A stretch of DNA of 64,000 nt from Fodinicurvata sediminis DSM 21159 (GTDB taxonomy: Bacteria > Pseudomonadota > Alphaproteobacteria > Kiloniellales > DSM-21159): contig NZ_ATVH01000017.1 of NCBI RefSeq assembly GCF_000420625.1, positions 62,001-126,000 on the forward strand, written 5' to 3'. Below are positions 57,187 to 64,000 of this stretch, one piece after another (the first letter of the stretch is position 1; each line of letters opens with the position of its first letter). A program made the translations under genes and the position numbers. The notes under the pieces are model-generated. The model worked only from the letters and a program-made list of their open reading frames with translations, was not told the origin of the DNA and did not search any database.

Positions 57187-58557
57187 GTGCGAGGTCTGAA
57201 AATCTGGTTCGTGATCCTCGCCCTGATGGGTCTCGCGACAACCATGCTGAGTCTGGAACCGCTGATCGATATCTATGACCGACAGATGAACAAGCCCGCC
57301 CCGGGGCTGGAGAAGGCGATCGTCACGCCCGAGGACGCGGCCCTGCACCAGTCGCTGTTCATCGCGGACCTGCATGCCGATACCCTGAAGTGGAACCGCG
57401 ACCTGCTGGCCCGGGGCTATGCCGGCCACGTGGACCTGCCCCGCCTGAGGGAGGGGAACGTGGCCCTGCAGGTCTTTACCATGGTGACCATGAGCCCGCT
57501 TAAGATGCCCTGGAGCGATTCGGTCAGCCGCCACAGCCTGAACATGGCGGCCGTGCTGGCGGCCATGCAGGGCCGGCCGGCCTTCAGTTCCCGGGGCCGC
57601 GCGCTGTATCAGATCAACCGCTTCAAGGATGCCGTGGAGCGTTCGCGCGAGGATGAGGACGCCCCCGAACTGCTGTACATCCAGTCCGCCGAGGACCTGC
57701 GCCAGCTGGTCCAGCGCCGGCGCCAGGGCGAGGCCGTGATCGGCGGCATCCTGGGCCTGGAGGGCGCGCACTGGATCGGCGGCGGGAACAAGAGCGACGA
57801 GCAGGTGAAGGCCGAGGTGCGCGAGCTGTTCGACGCCGGCGTGCGCCTTTTCGCGCCGGTCCATCGCTTCGACAACAACCTGTCCGGCTCGAACGAGGGG
57901 CGCAAGCGCTATGGCCTGACCCGGCACGGGCGCGTCGCGCTGCAGGAGGCCGAGCGCCTGGGCATGATGATCGACCTGGCGCACATCTCGCAGAACGGCC
58001 TGCACGAGGCGGCCGAGCTGCTGCAGCAACCCTTCGTCATCTCGCATACCGGCGTGAAGGAGGGGTGCGCCCCGCCCTGTACCCTGGACCGCAACCTGAG
58101 CGATTCCGACATCCGCCACGTGCTGCGCAACGACGGCGTGATCGGCGTGGGCTTCTGGACGCGCGCGGTGGGGGACAGCCCCTGGCGCATTGCCGACGCC
58201 ATGGAGCACATCATGGAGATCGCGGAGGACATGAACCTGCCCCCGGCGCGCAACATCGCCTATGGCTCGGACTATGACGGCTCGGTCCTGCCGCTGATCG
58301 GGGTGGAGGAGCTGAACAGCCTGACCGCCATCATGCGCCAGCGACGGCAGCCCTTTGACGAGGAGGCCATCCGCGACATTGCCGGGCGCAACTCCTGCCG
58401 CGCCTTCCTGCAGGTGCTGCCCGGCGGCACGGCGGGCACGGCCGACACGGTCTGTGCCACGGCCCAGGGCCTGGGCCCGCGCGAACCGCGCATCCAGACA
58501 CCCATGAGCGAGGCGCCGCTTATCGGGGCGCCGCTTGTCCAGGGGCCCGCTTCGTGA
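57187..58557 (+). CDS. membrane-anchored dipeptidase (peptidase family M19)
   Basis: 456 residues from a GTG start preceded by GAAAGGGGA. An N-terminal hydrophobic helix (about 5-24) has no clear cleavage site, so the enzyme is likely anchored with its catalytic part in the periplasm. Zinc ligands of the renal-dipeptidase family: H63-x-D65 in IADLHADTLKW, the bridging E192 in GLEGAHWIG, H287 in ISHTGVK, and the SDYDG segment near 360. It cleaves dipeptides. It stands alone after the toxin gene and overlaps the convergent DUF418 gene by 38 bases at the 3' ends. Confidence 0.88.
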   Translation: MRGLKIWFVILALMGLATTMLSLEPLIDIYDRQMNKPAPGLEKAIVTPEDAALHQSLFIADLHADTLKWNRDLLARGYAGHVDLPRLREGNVALQVFTMVTMSPLKMPWSDSVSRHSLNMAAVLAAMQGRPAFSSRGRALYQINRFKDAVERSREDEDAPELLYIQSAEDLRQLVQRRRQGEAVIGGILGLEGAHWIGGGNKSDEQVKAEVRELFDAGVRLFAPVHRFDNNLSGSNEGRKRYGLTRHGRVALQEAERLGMMIDLAHISQNGLHEAAELLQQPFVISHTGVKEGCAPPCTLDRNLSDSDIRHVLRNDGVIGVGFWTRAVGDSPWRIADAMEHIMEIAEDMNLPPARNIAYGSDYDGSVLPLIGVEELNSLTAIMRQRRQPFDEEAIRDIAGRNSCRAFLQVLPGGTAGTADTVCATAQGLGPREPRIQTPMSEAPLIGAPLVQGPAS

Positions 58558-59737
58558 TGGGCAGCCACTGCCAATAGGTCAGGCAGCGCCAGATCCATTC
58601 CCAGGGGCCATAGCGGAAGCGACCCAGCCAGAGGTGGCAGAAGGCCAGTAGCCCGGCATAGACCAGGATGGCGATGCCCAGCACCTCCATGGTGCCGACC
58701 TCGCCGATCAGGTCCAGGCCCCAGCCATAGAAGATGATCTCGCCGATCAGCCCGCTCATCAGATAGACGGTCAGCGCCATCTTGCCCGCCGGCGCGAAGA
58801 AGCCGCGCACCGGCGCCGCGCAGGCCAGGTTCAGTAGCAGGGCGGCCGTGGCGATATAGCCCACGGCCAGCACCGGCGTGCCGGCCATGAAGGCGGCCTG
58901 GGGCGTGCTTTCGGCCGTGGCCAGGGCGCGCCCCAGCTCCATGGCCAGGCCCGCCGGCACGGCGACCAGTGCGATGGCCAGCAGCGTGCGGCGATGGCGC
59001 GTCACGTCGTGCAACAGGCCGGCCCGCCCGGTCCACAGCCCCAGCAGGAACAGCCCCACGATGTCGGTATAGCGCCACAGGCGTACCACCGACAGCTCGT
59101 CCGACGGCCCGAAGAAACGCTTCAGGTTGTGTTCCACCGTGGTCCAGAACGAGGGGTCGCTGTAGGCGGCCAGCGAGCGCAGCCCCTCGTACAGCATGCC
59201 CGGGTCGGCCACCGGCATGTCGCTGATGGCCATGGCGATGGGCAGGACCAGCAGCAAGATCAACGACAGGGTCAGCACCAGCCACTGGGGCAGGCGGAAG
59301 GCGACCAGCAGCAACAGGCCCAGGACCGCATAGTTGATCAGGATGTCGCCCCAGTAGAAGAAGGCCGCGTTGATCAGGCCGAAGCAGAACAGGAAGAAGA
59401 TGCGCCGCAGATAGAGCGACAGGAAGGGCCGCTGGTTGCGAATGCAGCTGGCCAGGAACAGCGTGAAGCTGAAGCCGAACAGGAAGGAAAAGGCCGACAG
59501 CGACTTGCCCTTGACCAGCACGGCCAGCGTGGTGGCCGCCAGGCGGTCGCCCCCGCCCTGGACCGTGGCCAGGGTTTCGGCATTCAGGAAGTCCAGGCCG
59601 CTGATGCTGCGGATATTGATGATCAGGATGCCCAACAGGGCAATGGCGCGCAGCGCATCCACGGTGACAAGGCGACCGGCAGATTCACTGACCGTTCGTG
59701 CCGCTTGACGGCCAGTGGGGCTTGAGGCGTCCTGCAT
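58520..59737 (-). CDS. DUF418 (YeiB-like) multi-pass membrane protein
   Basis: 405 residues with about ten hydrophobic helices. The N-terminal VDALRAIALLGILIINI, the following SFLFGFSFTLFLASC and the C-terminal DUF418 block (GKMALTVYLMSGLIGEIIFY and RFRYGPWEWIWRCLTYWQW) identify the YeiB-like family. These proteins resemble acyltransferase 3 membrane domains; their function is not established. It is transcribed leftward, and its 3' end overlaps the M19 dipeptidase gene. Confidence 0.85.
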   Translation of the reverse strand: MQDASSPTGRQAARTVSESAGRLVTVDALRAIALLGILIINIRSISGLDFLNAETLATVQGGGDRLAATTLAVLVKGKSLSAFSFLFGFSFTLFLASCIRNQRPFLSLYLRRIFFLFCFGLINAAFFYWGDILINYAVLGLLLLVAFRLPQWLVLTLSLILLLVLPIAMAISDMPVADPGMLYEGLRSLAAYSDPSFWTTVEHNLKRFFGPSDELSVVRLWRYTDIVGLFLLGLWTGRAGLLHDVTRHRRTLLAIALVAVPAGLAMELGRALATAESTPQAAFMAGTPVLAVGYIATAALLLNLACAAPVRGFFAPAGKMALTVYLMSGLIGEIIFYGWGLDLIGEVGTMEVLGIAILVYAGLLAFCHLWLGRFRYGPWEWIWRCLTYWQWLPITKRAPGQAAPR

Positions 59738-59900
59738 TCCGAGTGGGTACTTTGCCTGTCCTGGTACGTCCAGATTCGAACCTATCCTTGCTGCCGGTCT
59801 CCGTCCAGACGAAAGGGGTGGTGTGTGGGCACAGGCGGTTGGGCCAGGAAAATGCTAACGGCGTGGCCGTTGCCAAGTGCCTACCGCGCAGAGGTCTCCA

Positions 59901-59981
59901 GGATGAGGCTTCGAGTGCGCCATCACCCTGAGTAGCCGCCGTAAGGCGGCGTATCGAAGGGTGCGCTGCCTCAGGATGAGG
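59901..59981. repeat. REP-like imperfect inverted repeat
   Basis: A hairpin-forming element centred on GCCGCC-GTAA-GGCGGC (59935-59950), flanked by partly complementary arms containing GGATGAGGCTTCGAG on the left and CTGCCTCAGGATGAGG on the right. Elements with a CTCAGGATGAGG end are common dispersed intergenic repeats in alphaproteobacteria, as I recall. Confidence 0.5.
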
Positions 59982-60016
59982 TCGTTTCTAGTAATATTCT
60001 GTAATAAAAGAAAAAA

Positions 60017-60063
60017 TGGTGCCGACGGAGTGATTCGAACACTCGACCTACTGATTACGAATC
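60017..60063 (-). other. 3' end of tRNA-Thr(CGT): integration (att) site
   Basis: On the minus strand these 47 bases read as the 3' part of a tRNA-Thr: anticodon loop TTCGTAA, stem TCAG, the T arm GAGTG-TTCGAAT-CACTC, acceptor strand CGTCGGC, discriminator A and CCA. The 5' half is absent: the sequence to the right does not form D arm or acceptor pairs. This is what remains when a tyrosine integrase inserts into a tRNA gene; the rebuilt intact tRNA should lie at the other end of the element, outside this window. Confidence 0.82.
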
Positions 60064-60320
60064 TGACGTTCCGCACGTATAGCGCGTTTATCACTGAATT
60101 ATACTGAATGATATTGAGTGCTATTAAGCGATAAAATATCAAGAAAAACAATAGCATATGAATTCAGACGAAAAGCAGGCTCACCGCTATGAGTTAATCG
60201 CTCTTGCTATCTTTTTATATCCGCGCTGCTTCCAATTTGCTTCCAAATTTCCTAGCCTCTGATCTGGACAGATTGCAGGGGAGCTCTGGGCTTTCCGGAA
60301 ACAGCAGGAGGTGAGTTGAT

Positions 60321-61694
60321 ATGGCCAAGCTTACAAAGCGCCTGATCGAGGCGACGGAGCCCGGCAGCAAGGGAGTGTTTCTCTGGGATGATACGGTGCG
60401 CGGGTTCGGCCTGCGGGTCTCACCGAATGGGCGGTGCTCATTCCTGGTGCAGTATCGCCTGCTTGATGGGAGGCAGAGACGGCGGACGCTCGGAACCTAT
60501 CCCCTGCTGACAGTGGAGCAGGCACGCAAGAAGGCCTCTGCCTGGATTGTGAAAGCCCAAGAGGGGGATGATCCGGCAGAGTCCAAGGATCAGGAACGGC
60601 GTGCCGAGACCGTGGCGGAACTGGCTGACAGGTTCCTGGAGGAATACGCAAAGGTTCACAAGAAGAAGCGCAGCTATGAGGGCGATCGCCTGATAGTGAG
60701 CAAGCATATCAAACCCCGCCTGGGGAGCCTGAAGGCAGTGAATGTGACCAGGCGGGACGTAAGCCGCTTGCACCAGGCCATGCACGCCACCCCCTACAAT
60801 GCCAATAGGGTTCTTGCCTGCCTGTCCAAGATGTTCAATTTCGCTGCGGATGACCTGCGCCGGGTGAAGTCTGGCTGGGTAAACCCCTGCCAGGGTGTTC
60901 GGCGCTATTCCGAGGAACAGAGAAAACGTTACCTCTCCATGCTGGAACTGGCTGCCCTGGGGGACGCCTTGACCCATGCGCAACATGAAGAGCTGTGCAC
61001 CCCCGTGGCAATCTCTGCCGTTCGCTTGCTGGTCTTCACGGGCTGCCGGGCCTCCGAGGTCTTCACTCTGCGCTGGGAGCATGTGGACTTTGAACGGCAG
61101 GTGCTGCACCTGGCTGACAGCAAGGGCGGTCCAAGAGATGTCTTCCTTCCTGCACCTGCCCTGGCCCTGTTGCGTGAAATGCGGGAGGGCACGAAAGAGG
61201 CCTATGTGTTGCCGTCTCCCTCTGTACCAGACGCGCCCGTTCAGACGATCAAGAAGAGCTGGCAGCACCTGCGGGAGATCGCTTCCGTCTTCCTGTGGAT
61301 GCGGTGTGAGGATCCAAAGGTATCCGAGGTTGTCAACGAGCTCTGGACGGAGCGTGAGCAGCTGCCTGACCTGGAGGCCTGTCAGGCAGCCCTGAAAGAG
61401 CAGCTGGGGGAAAAGTATCCCCTTTCCCCTGAAATGACGGACCTGCGCCTGCACGACCTGAGGCACAGCTTTGCCAGCGTGGGTGCCGGGGCCGGGTTAA
61501 GCCTGCCGATCATTGGGAAGCTGTTGGGGCATCAGCAAGTCGCAACCACGGCGCGATATGCGCACCTTGCAGCAGACCCCGTGCAGCAGGCTGCGGACCT
61601 GATCGGCAACCGCTTAAGCGATGCGATGGGTGTGAATTTTTCCGGAATTAATGGGGACGATCCTAAAAAGGTCGTGAAGCTCCGCAAGAGTTGA
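60321..61694 (+). CDS. int: tyrosine recombinase integrase (DUF4102/P4 type)
   Basis: 457 residues. The N-terminal DUF4102 arm-binding domain shows WDDTVRGFGLRVSPNGRCSF and RRRTLGTYPLLTVEQARKKA; a core-binding SAM-like domain follows; the catalytic domain contains R243 (GCRASEVFTLRW), H378-x-x-R381 (LHDLRHSFAS), H404 (LLGHQQVATTARYAHL) and the nucleophile Y413. Such integrases typically insert satellites and islands at tRNA 3' ends, matching the tRNA-Thr fragment about 260 bases upstream. AGGAGG at 60306 supports the start. An insert between R243 and H378 makes this member slightly longer than average. Confidence 0.93.
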   Translation: MAKLTKRLIEATEPGSKGVFLWDDTVRGFGLRVSPNGRCSFLVQYRLLDGRQRRRTLGTYPLLTVEQARKKASAWIVKAQEGDDPAESKDQERRAETVAELADRFLEEYAKVHKKKRSYEGDRLIVSKHIKPRLGSLKAVNVTRRDVSRLHQAMHATPYNANRVLACLSKMFNFAADDLRRVKSGWVNPCQGVRRYSEEQRKRYLSMLELAALGDALTHAQHEELCTPVAISAVRLLVFTGCRASEVFTLRWEHVDFERQVLHLADSKGGPRDVFLPAPALALLREMREGTKEAYVLPSPSVPDAPVQTIKKSWQHLREIASVFLWMRCEDPKVSEVVNELWTEREQLPDLEACQAALKEQLGEKYPLSPEMTDLRLHDLRHSFASVGAGAGLSLPIIGKLLGHQQVATTARYAHLAADPVQQAADLIGNRLSDAMGVNFSGINGDDPKKVVKLRKS

Positions 61695-61762
61695 AGCCGG
61701 ATTTAACGGCGCGCGCATTGGTAGGTGTATCCCGCCCCCTCTCACCATTTGCTGACAGTAGT

Positions 61763-61842
61763 GGACGGTAATTGACGATAAGGACTTTCTTATAACTATC
61801 TGAAAATAAATACGTTTGACGGTACGGACGATCCGGACGGTC
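61763..61842 (+). repeat. left cluster of GACGGT/GACGAT repeats (forward)
   Basis: Five related words in one orientation: GGACGGTA (61763-61770), TGACGATA (61773-61780), TGACGGTA (61818-61824 region), CGGACGATC (61825-61833) and CGGACGGTC (61834-61842). The last three are contiguous. The regular word and AT-rich setting are iteron-like. Confidence 0.6.
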
Positions 61843-61982
61843 CTATATTCTTTAACAGAGAAAAAATAAGAAAAGGGAAATAGTAGATATAAATCAACAG
61901 GTTAGATCCTATTCCCTGGGCGCAATAATTATCGGCAGAGCATGTGTTGCATATTTTGATTAATTATTAAGATTGCCGAAAC

Positions 61983-62084
61983 TACCGTCCAGACCGTCTG
62001 TATCGTCAAAACCATTTAATATCAGACAATTAGGTTTGCGAGATTATTGCCAGTGATCGTCAAGGTATCGTCAAGTTGCCGTCC
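61983..62084 (-). repeat. right cluster of GACGGT/GACGAT repeats (inverted)
   Basis: Six copies of the same words in reverse orientation: TACCGTCCA (61983-61991), GACCGTCT (61992-61999), TATCGTCAA (62001-62009), GATCGTCAA (62055-62063), TATCGTCAA (62066-62074) and TGCCGTCC (62077-62084). With the left cluster they form a mirrored arrangement around an AT-rich centre near 61920. Confidence 0.6.
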
Positions 62085-62170
62085 GCCTGGTCTCTGCCCA
62101 CAGGCTTGCCCTTGCCTACCTGCCCGCCAGTATTGGTAGATCAGCCTAGGGGCATCCATCTCCCTCACCC

Positions 62171-62237
62171 CCAGGCGCGCGGGTCCTTCCTAGGGGATAT
62201 CCCTTGTACGGGACCCGCAGCCGCGCCGCTTCGCCAG
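62171..62237. repeat. 67-bp direct repeat, copy 1
   Basis: Shares GGCGCGCGGGTCCTTCC at its left end, CTTGTACGGG in the middle and TCGCCAG at the right end with copy 2 at 62460-62527. A minus-strand frame reads CGSRTRDIP and then stops. Confidence 0.75.
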
Positions 62238-62459
62238 ACTCTCAGGGCTGAGAAGTCCTTAACAGAGTTAACATCTGGGGTCTTGGCTTAACCGTCTGCT
62301 TAACACTGCAGCTGTCACGGGCAGTGAGCCGGGGTGCCATGAGTGGTCGGACGATCTGGAAGCTTCGGCGATCGGTGCGGTTGAGCCTGCCTGCCTTGCC
62401 CTGCTGGCAAGACCAGGCTTGAGGTAATGCGATGGAGTGAGGGAATAGGCTTCTCGGCC

Positions 62460-62527
62460 CCTGGCGCGCGGGTCCTTCCAAAGGGTGTCCCTCTTGTACG
62501 GGCACCGCAGCCGCAGAAATTCGCCAG
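62460..62527. repeat. 68-bp direct repeat, copy 2
   Basis: Second copy of the unit at 62171-62237, differing mainly in the middle (AAAGGGTGTCCCT). A minus-strand frame reads CGARTRGTPFGRTRA, similar to the start of small phage proteins with a CGAxTRxGxPC motif; both copies may be relics of such a gene. That identity is weak. Confidence 0.7.
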
Positions 62528-62671
62528 CTGCAACAGCCACGTTTGATGCAACGGCGGTCCTTGCGCAACAGTGCAACAGTGGGGATCTGTGCCTGTTCAA
62601 GGGTGCGCTCAACCTGTCTGACACCTTCGGTTTGAACTATCGTGAGCTTCCGGATAGCTGTCCCGGAATCA

Positions 62672-63141
62672 CACTTCCCTTCCGGATCGCCGTCCAGGCA
62701 GAGCAGAACCTCTTGCACTTCCTTGGGCAGGACCAAGGCGCGCATGCCACCAGTGGAAAGTGCAGCCCAGGTGGGCAGGTCGGGATCCGCACTCATGACG
62801 GACAGGGCCGTTTCGATGCCCTCAGCCAGAGCCAGTCTCGCGCCTGCCGGTGCCAGTCGGACAGCCCCGGCCTTGATCGGCCCCAACGTCATCTTGGTTT
62901 CCGGGACCGGGGCCTTGCCGCCGTCCGGAGACAGGAAGGTTCGATGGACCGCGACCAGGTGGAAGCTGTTGCCGTCCGGGGCCAGCCGCTGAACAGCGGA
63001 TATCATCGCCGGGAAGTGTTGCCCGCTGGGGCCGTGCTTCGCCCTGGGGTGAAAGCGCAGCGCCGGGGGTAGAGGATCCACGGTGATTCCCCGGCTGCGC
63101 AGATAGCGTTCCGGCAAGATGGTCTCAGGCTCCCGGTTCCT
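62672..63141 (-). pseudogene. broken Toprim primase-like gene (copy A)
   Basis: The frame is open from a stop at 63142-63144 and shows real Toprim_3/primase-helicase sequence: ILPERYLRSRGITVDPLPPA, then LAEGIETALSVMSADPDLPT (catalytic Glu) and LLCLDGDPEGK (DxD). After that point homology with the copy at 63589 stops, and the reading frame runs into unrelated sequence down to 62242. The 5' end is also cut, since the primase N-terminal domains are missing. Over 291 aligned bases it differs from copy C at 16 positions (about 94.5 percent identity, counted by eye). Confidence 0.75.
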
Positions 63142-63191
63142 TCAGCCGCACGTTTGCGCGGCTACCATTCGCCGGGAAGAAGACACCCCCA

Positions 63192-63311
63192 GCGCACGCG
63201 GTGGCCTTCCTCCTGGAGGCGGTGTCCGGGCTCAAGGCCTGCGCGTTCGCCTTCCGAGTCCCCGTCCTGGCAAGGCAGAGCCTCTCACCTTCTGGTGAGG
63301 GACCAGGGCGC
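63192..63311 (-). pseudogene. degenerate Toprim gene fragment (copy B)
   Basis: About 120 bases match the C-terminal coding end of copy C (63650-63775) with many substitutions and small indels, for example GCGCACGCGG-GGCCTTC and GGTGTCCGG-CTC-AGGCCT. No frame is maintained. It lies between copies A and C. Confidence 0.65.
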
Positions 63312-63588
63312 CTGTGTGATTGATAGAGCGTGCCGACCAGGTGGACAGGGTGGCATCAGGAAGCGCACTCCACGGGGATGAGCACCCAAGGCCCATGGAT
63401 ACAGCAATGAGCGGGGATGGCCTGCCTGTCGATCGAGCGTTTATCCGGAGCCAATGTCTGGCCATGGCCCTTGGTCTTGCCGGGCCTGAAGTGGGCCGGG
63501 TCAGCCGGACAGTGCGGCGCGTCTGTCAGCTCTCCTGCCTGGCCATGCAGCGTCCAGGGATCGAGAACACGCCCGCCTGATTGTTCTC

Positions 63589-64000
63589 CTAACCGGCCCG
63601 GCCCAAGAGCACGTCATTGAAGTCGCGGCCTTCAGGGGGTCTGGCCAGGCGCACGCGGCGGCCTTCTTCCTGGAAGCGGTGTCCGGCCTCGAGGCCTGCG
63701 CGTTCACCTTCCGGATCGCCGTCCAGGCAGAGCAGGACCTTTTGCACCTCCTGGGGCAGGACCAGGGCGCGCATGCCACCGGTGGAAAGTGCAGCCCAGG
63801 TGGGCAGGTCGGGATCCGCGCTCATGACGGACAGAGCCGTTTCGATGCCCTCAGCCAGCGCCAGTCTCTCGCCTGCCGGTGCCAGTCGGACGGCCCCGGC
63901 CTTGATCGGCCCCAGCGTCATCTTGGTTTCCGGGACTGGAGCCTTGCCGCCGTCCGAAGACAGGAAGGTTCGATGGACCGCGACCAGGTGGAAGCTCTTG
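63589..64000 (-). CDS. Toprim-domain primase-like protein, C-terminal part (copy C)
   Basis: 137 codons plus one base; the gene enters from beyond the right edge and ends at the TAG at 63591-63589. Toprim motifs are intact: LALAEGIETALSVMSADPDL with the catalytic Glu, and LLCLDGDPEGERAGLEAGHR with the Asp pair, ending EGRDFNDVLLGRAG. This is the C-terminal half of the large Toprim_3/DUF7146 primase-helicase proteins of integrative elements, which start replication of excised element DNA. It is the functional version of the two broken copies to its left. Confidence 0.8.
   Translation of the reverse strand, partial: KSFHLVAVHRTFLSSDGGKAPVPETKMTLGPIKAGAVRLAPAGERLALAEGIETALSVMSADPDLPTWAALSTGGMRALVLPQEVQKVLLCLDGDPEGERAGLEAGHRFQEEGRRVRLARPPEGRDFNDVLLGRAG

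Larger units (their letters stand above)
59738..60320. other. 583-base intergenic boundary region
   Basis: No supported gene. From left to right: the DUF418 promoter side, a REP-like inverted repeat (59901-59981), the orphan tRNA 3' end (60017-60063), and an AT-rich stretch (60100-60250) leading to AGGAGG at 60306-60311, the integrase ribosome site. It contains the junction between ordinary chromosome and the integrated element. Confidence 0.6.
61695..62671. other. 977-base non-coding region downstream of int
   Basis: No convincing gene. The left part (61750-62050) is AT-rich with two opposed clusters of GACGGT/GACGAT-like words. The right part (62090-62670) is GC-rich and contains a 67-68-base direct repeat. 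Open frames crossing the right part on the minus strand are the extension of a broken Toprim gene and run through unrelated sequence. Confidence 0.6.

Noticed and set aside
60017-60110. A complete tRNA gene at the element border
   Set aside because: Only the 3' 47 bases fit a tRNA; the adjoining sequence cannot form a D arm or the 5' acceptor strand.
61763-62084. CRISPR array interpretation of the repeated words
   Set aside because: The repeats are 8-9 bases, change orientation and have irregular gaps; no cas genes are near.
62242-62671. C-terminal half of the 291-codon minus-strand frame ending at 62242
   Set aside because: Homology to the Toprim family stops near 62672; the remainder is read-through of unrelated repeat-containing DNA.

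Overview
The window reads as a chromosomal segment of a high-GC alphaproteobacterium, probably a Rhodospirillales-like heterotroph. Reasons: a glycine-riboswitch-controlled gcvTHP operon, several TRAP transporters with Tat-exported binding proteins, a D-tartrate dehydratase that appears to align residue for residue with the Bradyrhizobium enzyme as I remember it, an FMN glutamate-synthase-like protein, two small PAS_5 proteins, and acidic, Ala/Glu/Asp-rich proteins. The genus cannot be fixed from sequence alone.

Layout. 1-264: 5' part of a DMT/EamA exporter. 492-12039: a catabolic block made of two tandem hydantoinase/oxoprolinase hyuA-hyuB pairs, a TRAP small and large permease, a nitrilase-superfamily amidohydrolase, a bidirectional terminator and a convergent TRAP binding protein; its base composition looks lower in GC than the rest. 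12360-15890: LOG-family phosphoribohydrolase, multicopper oxidase, arsR-arsC. 16029-21817: two tandem near-duplicate TRAP binding proteins facing a dctQ-dctM-tarD operon, a probable hydroxy/keto-acid (tartrate) uptake and dehydration module. 22177-25637: PoxB-like pyruvate dehydrogenase (quinone) and an FMN glutamate-synthase-like protein. 25742-26356: an AT-rich orphan gene. 26604-31425: tandem glycine riboswitch and gcvT-gcvH-gcvP, closed by a terminator. 31565-36557: two PAS_5 proteins around an M20 amidohydrolase, an NCS2 permease with an unusual C-terminal domain, and a PAS-LuxR regulator.

36675-54823 is a large amide/peptide/amino-acid scavenging region. It holds an M20 deacylase, a Dpp-type ABC importer with a fused double ATPase, an aldehyde dehydrogenase, an SDR, a self-processing P1/S58 (nylon-hydrolase-like) aminohydrolase, a cysteine hydrolase, a complete Liv-type ABC importer, a glutamine-synthetase-like ligase, an N-formylglutamate amidohydrolase and a second cysteine hydrolase, followed by an RpiR/MurR regulator. 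Import, amide hydrolysis, aldehyde/alcohol oxidation and gamma-glutamylation genes lying together suggest use of amide- or amine-containing organic nitrogen.

55973-59737: an Xre-RES toxin-antitoxin pair with a clear promoter/operator, a membrane-anchored M19 dipeptidase and a DUF418 membrane protein. From 60017 to the right edge lies the left end of an integrative element. It consists of an orphan 3' end of a tRNA-Thr(CGT) gene, a tyrosine integrase, an AT-rich region with two opposed clusters of GACGGT/GACGAT-type repeats (candidate replication origin or control region), a 67-bp direct repeat, and three copies (two broken, one running off the window) of a Toprim primase-like C-terminal region. 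No rRNA, intact tRNA or CRISPR array was seen.
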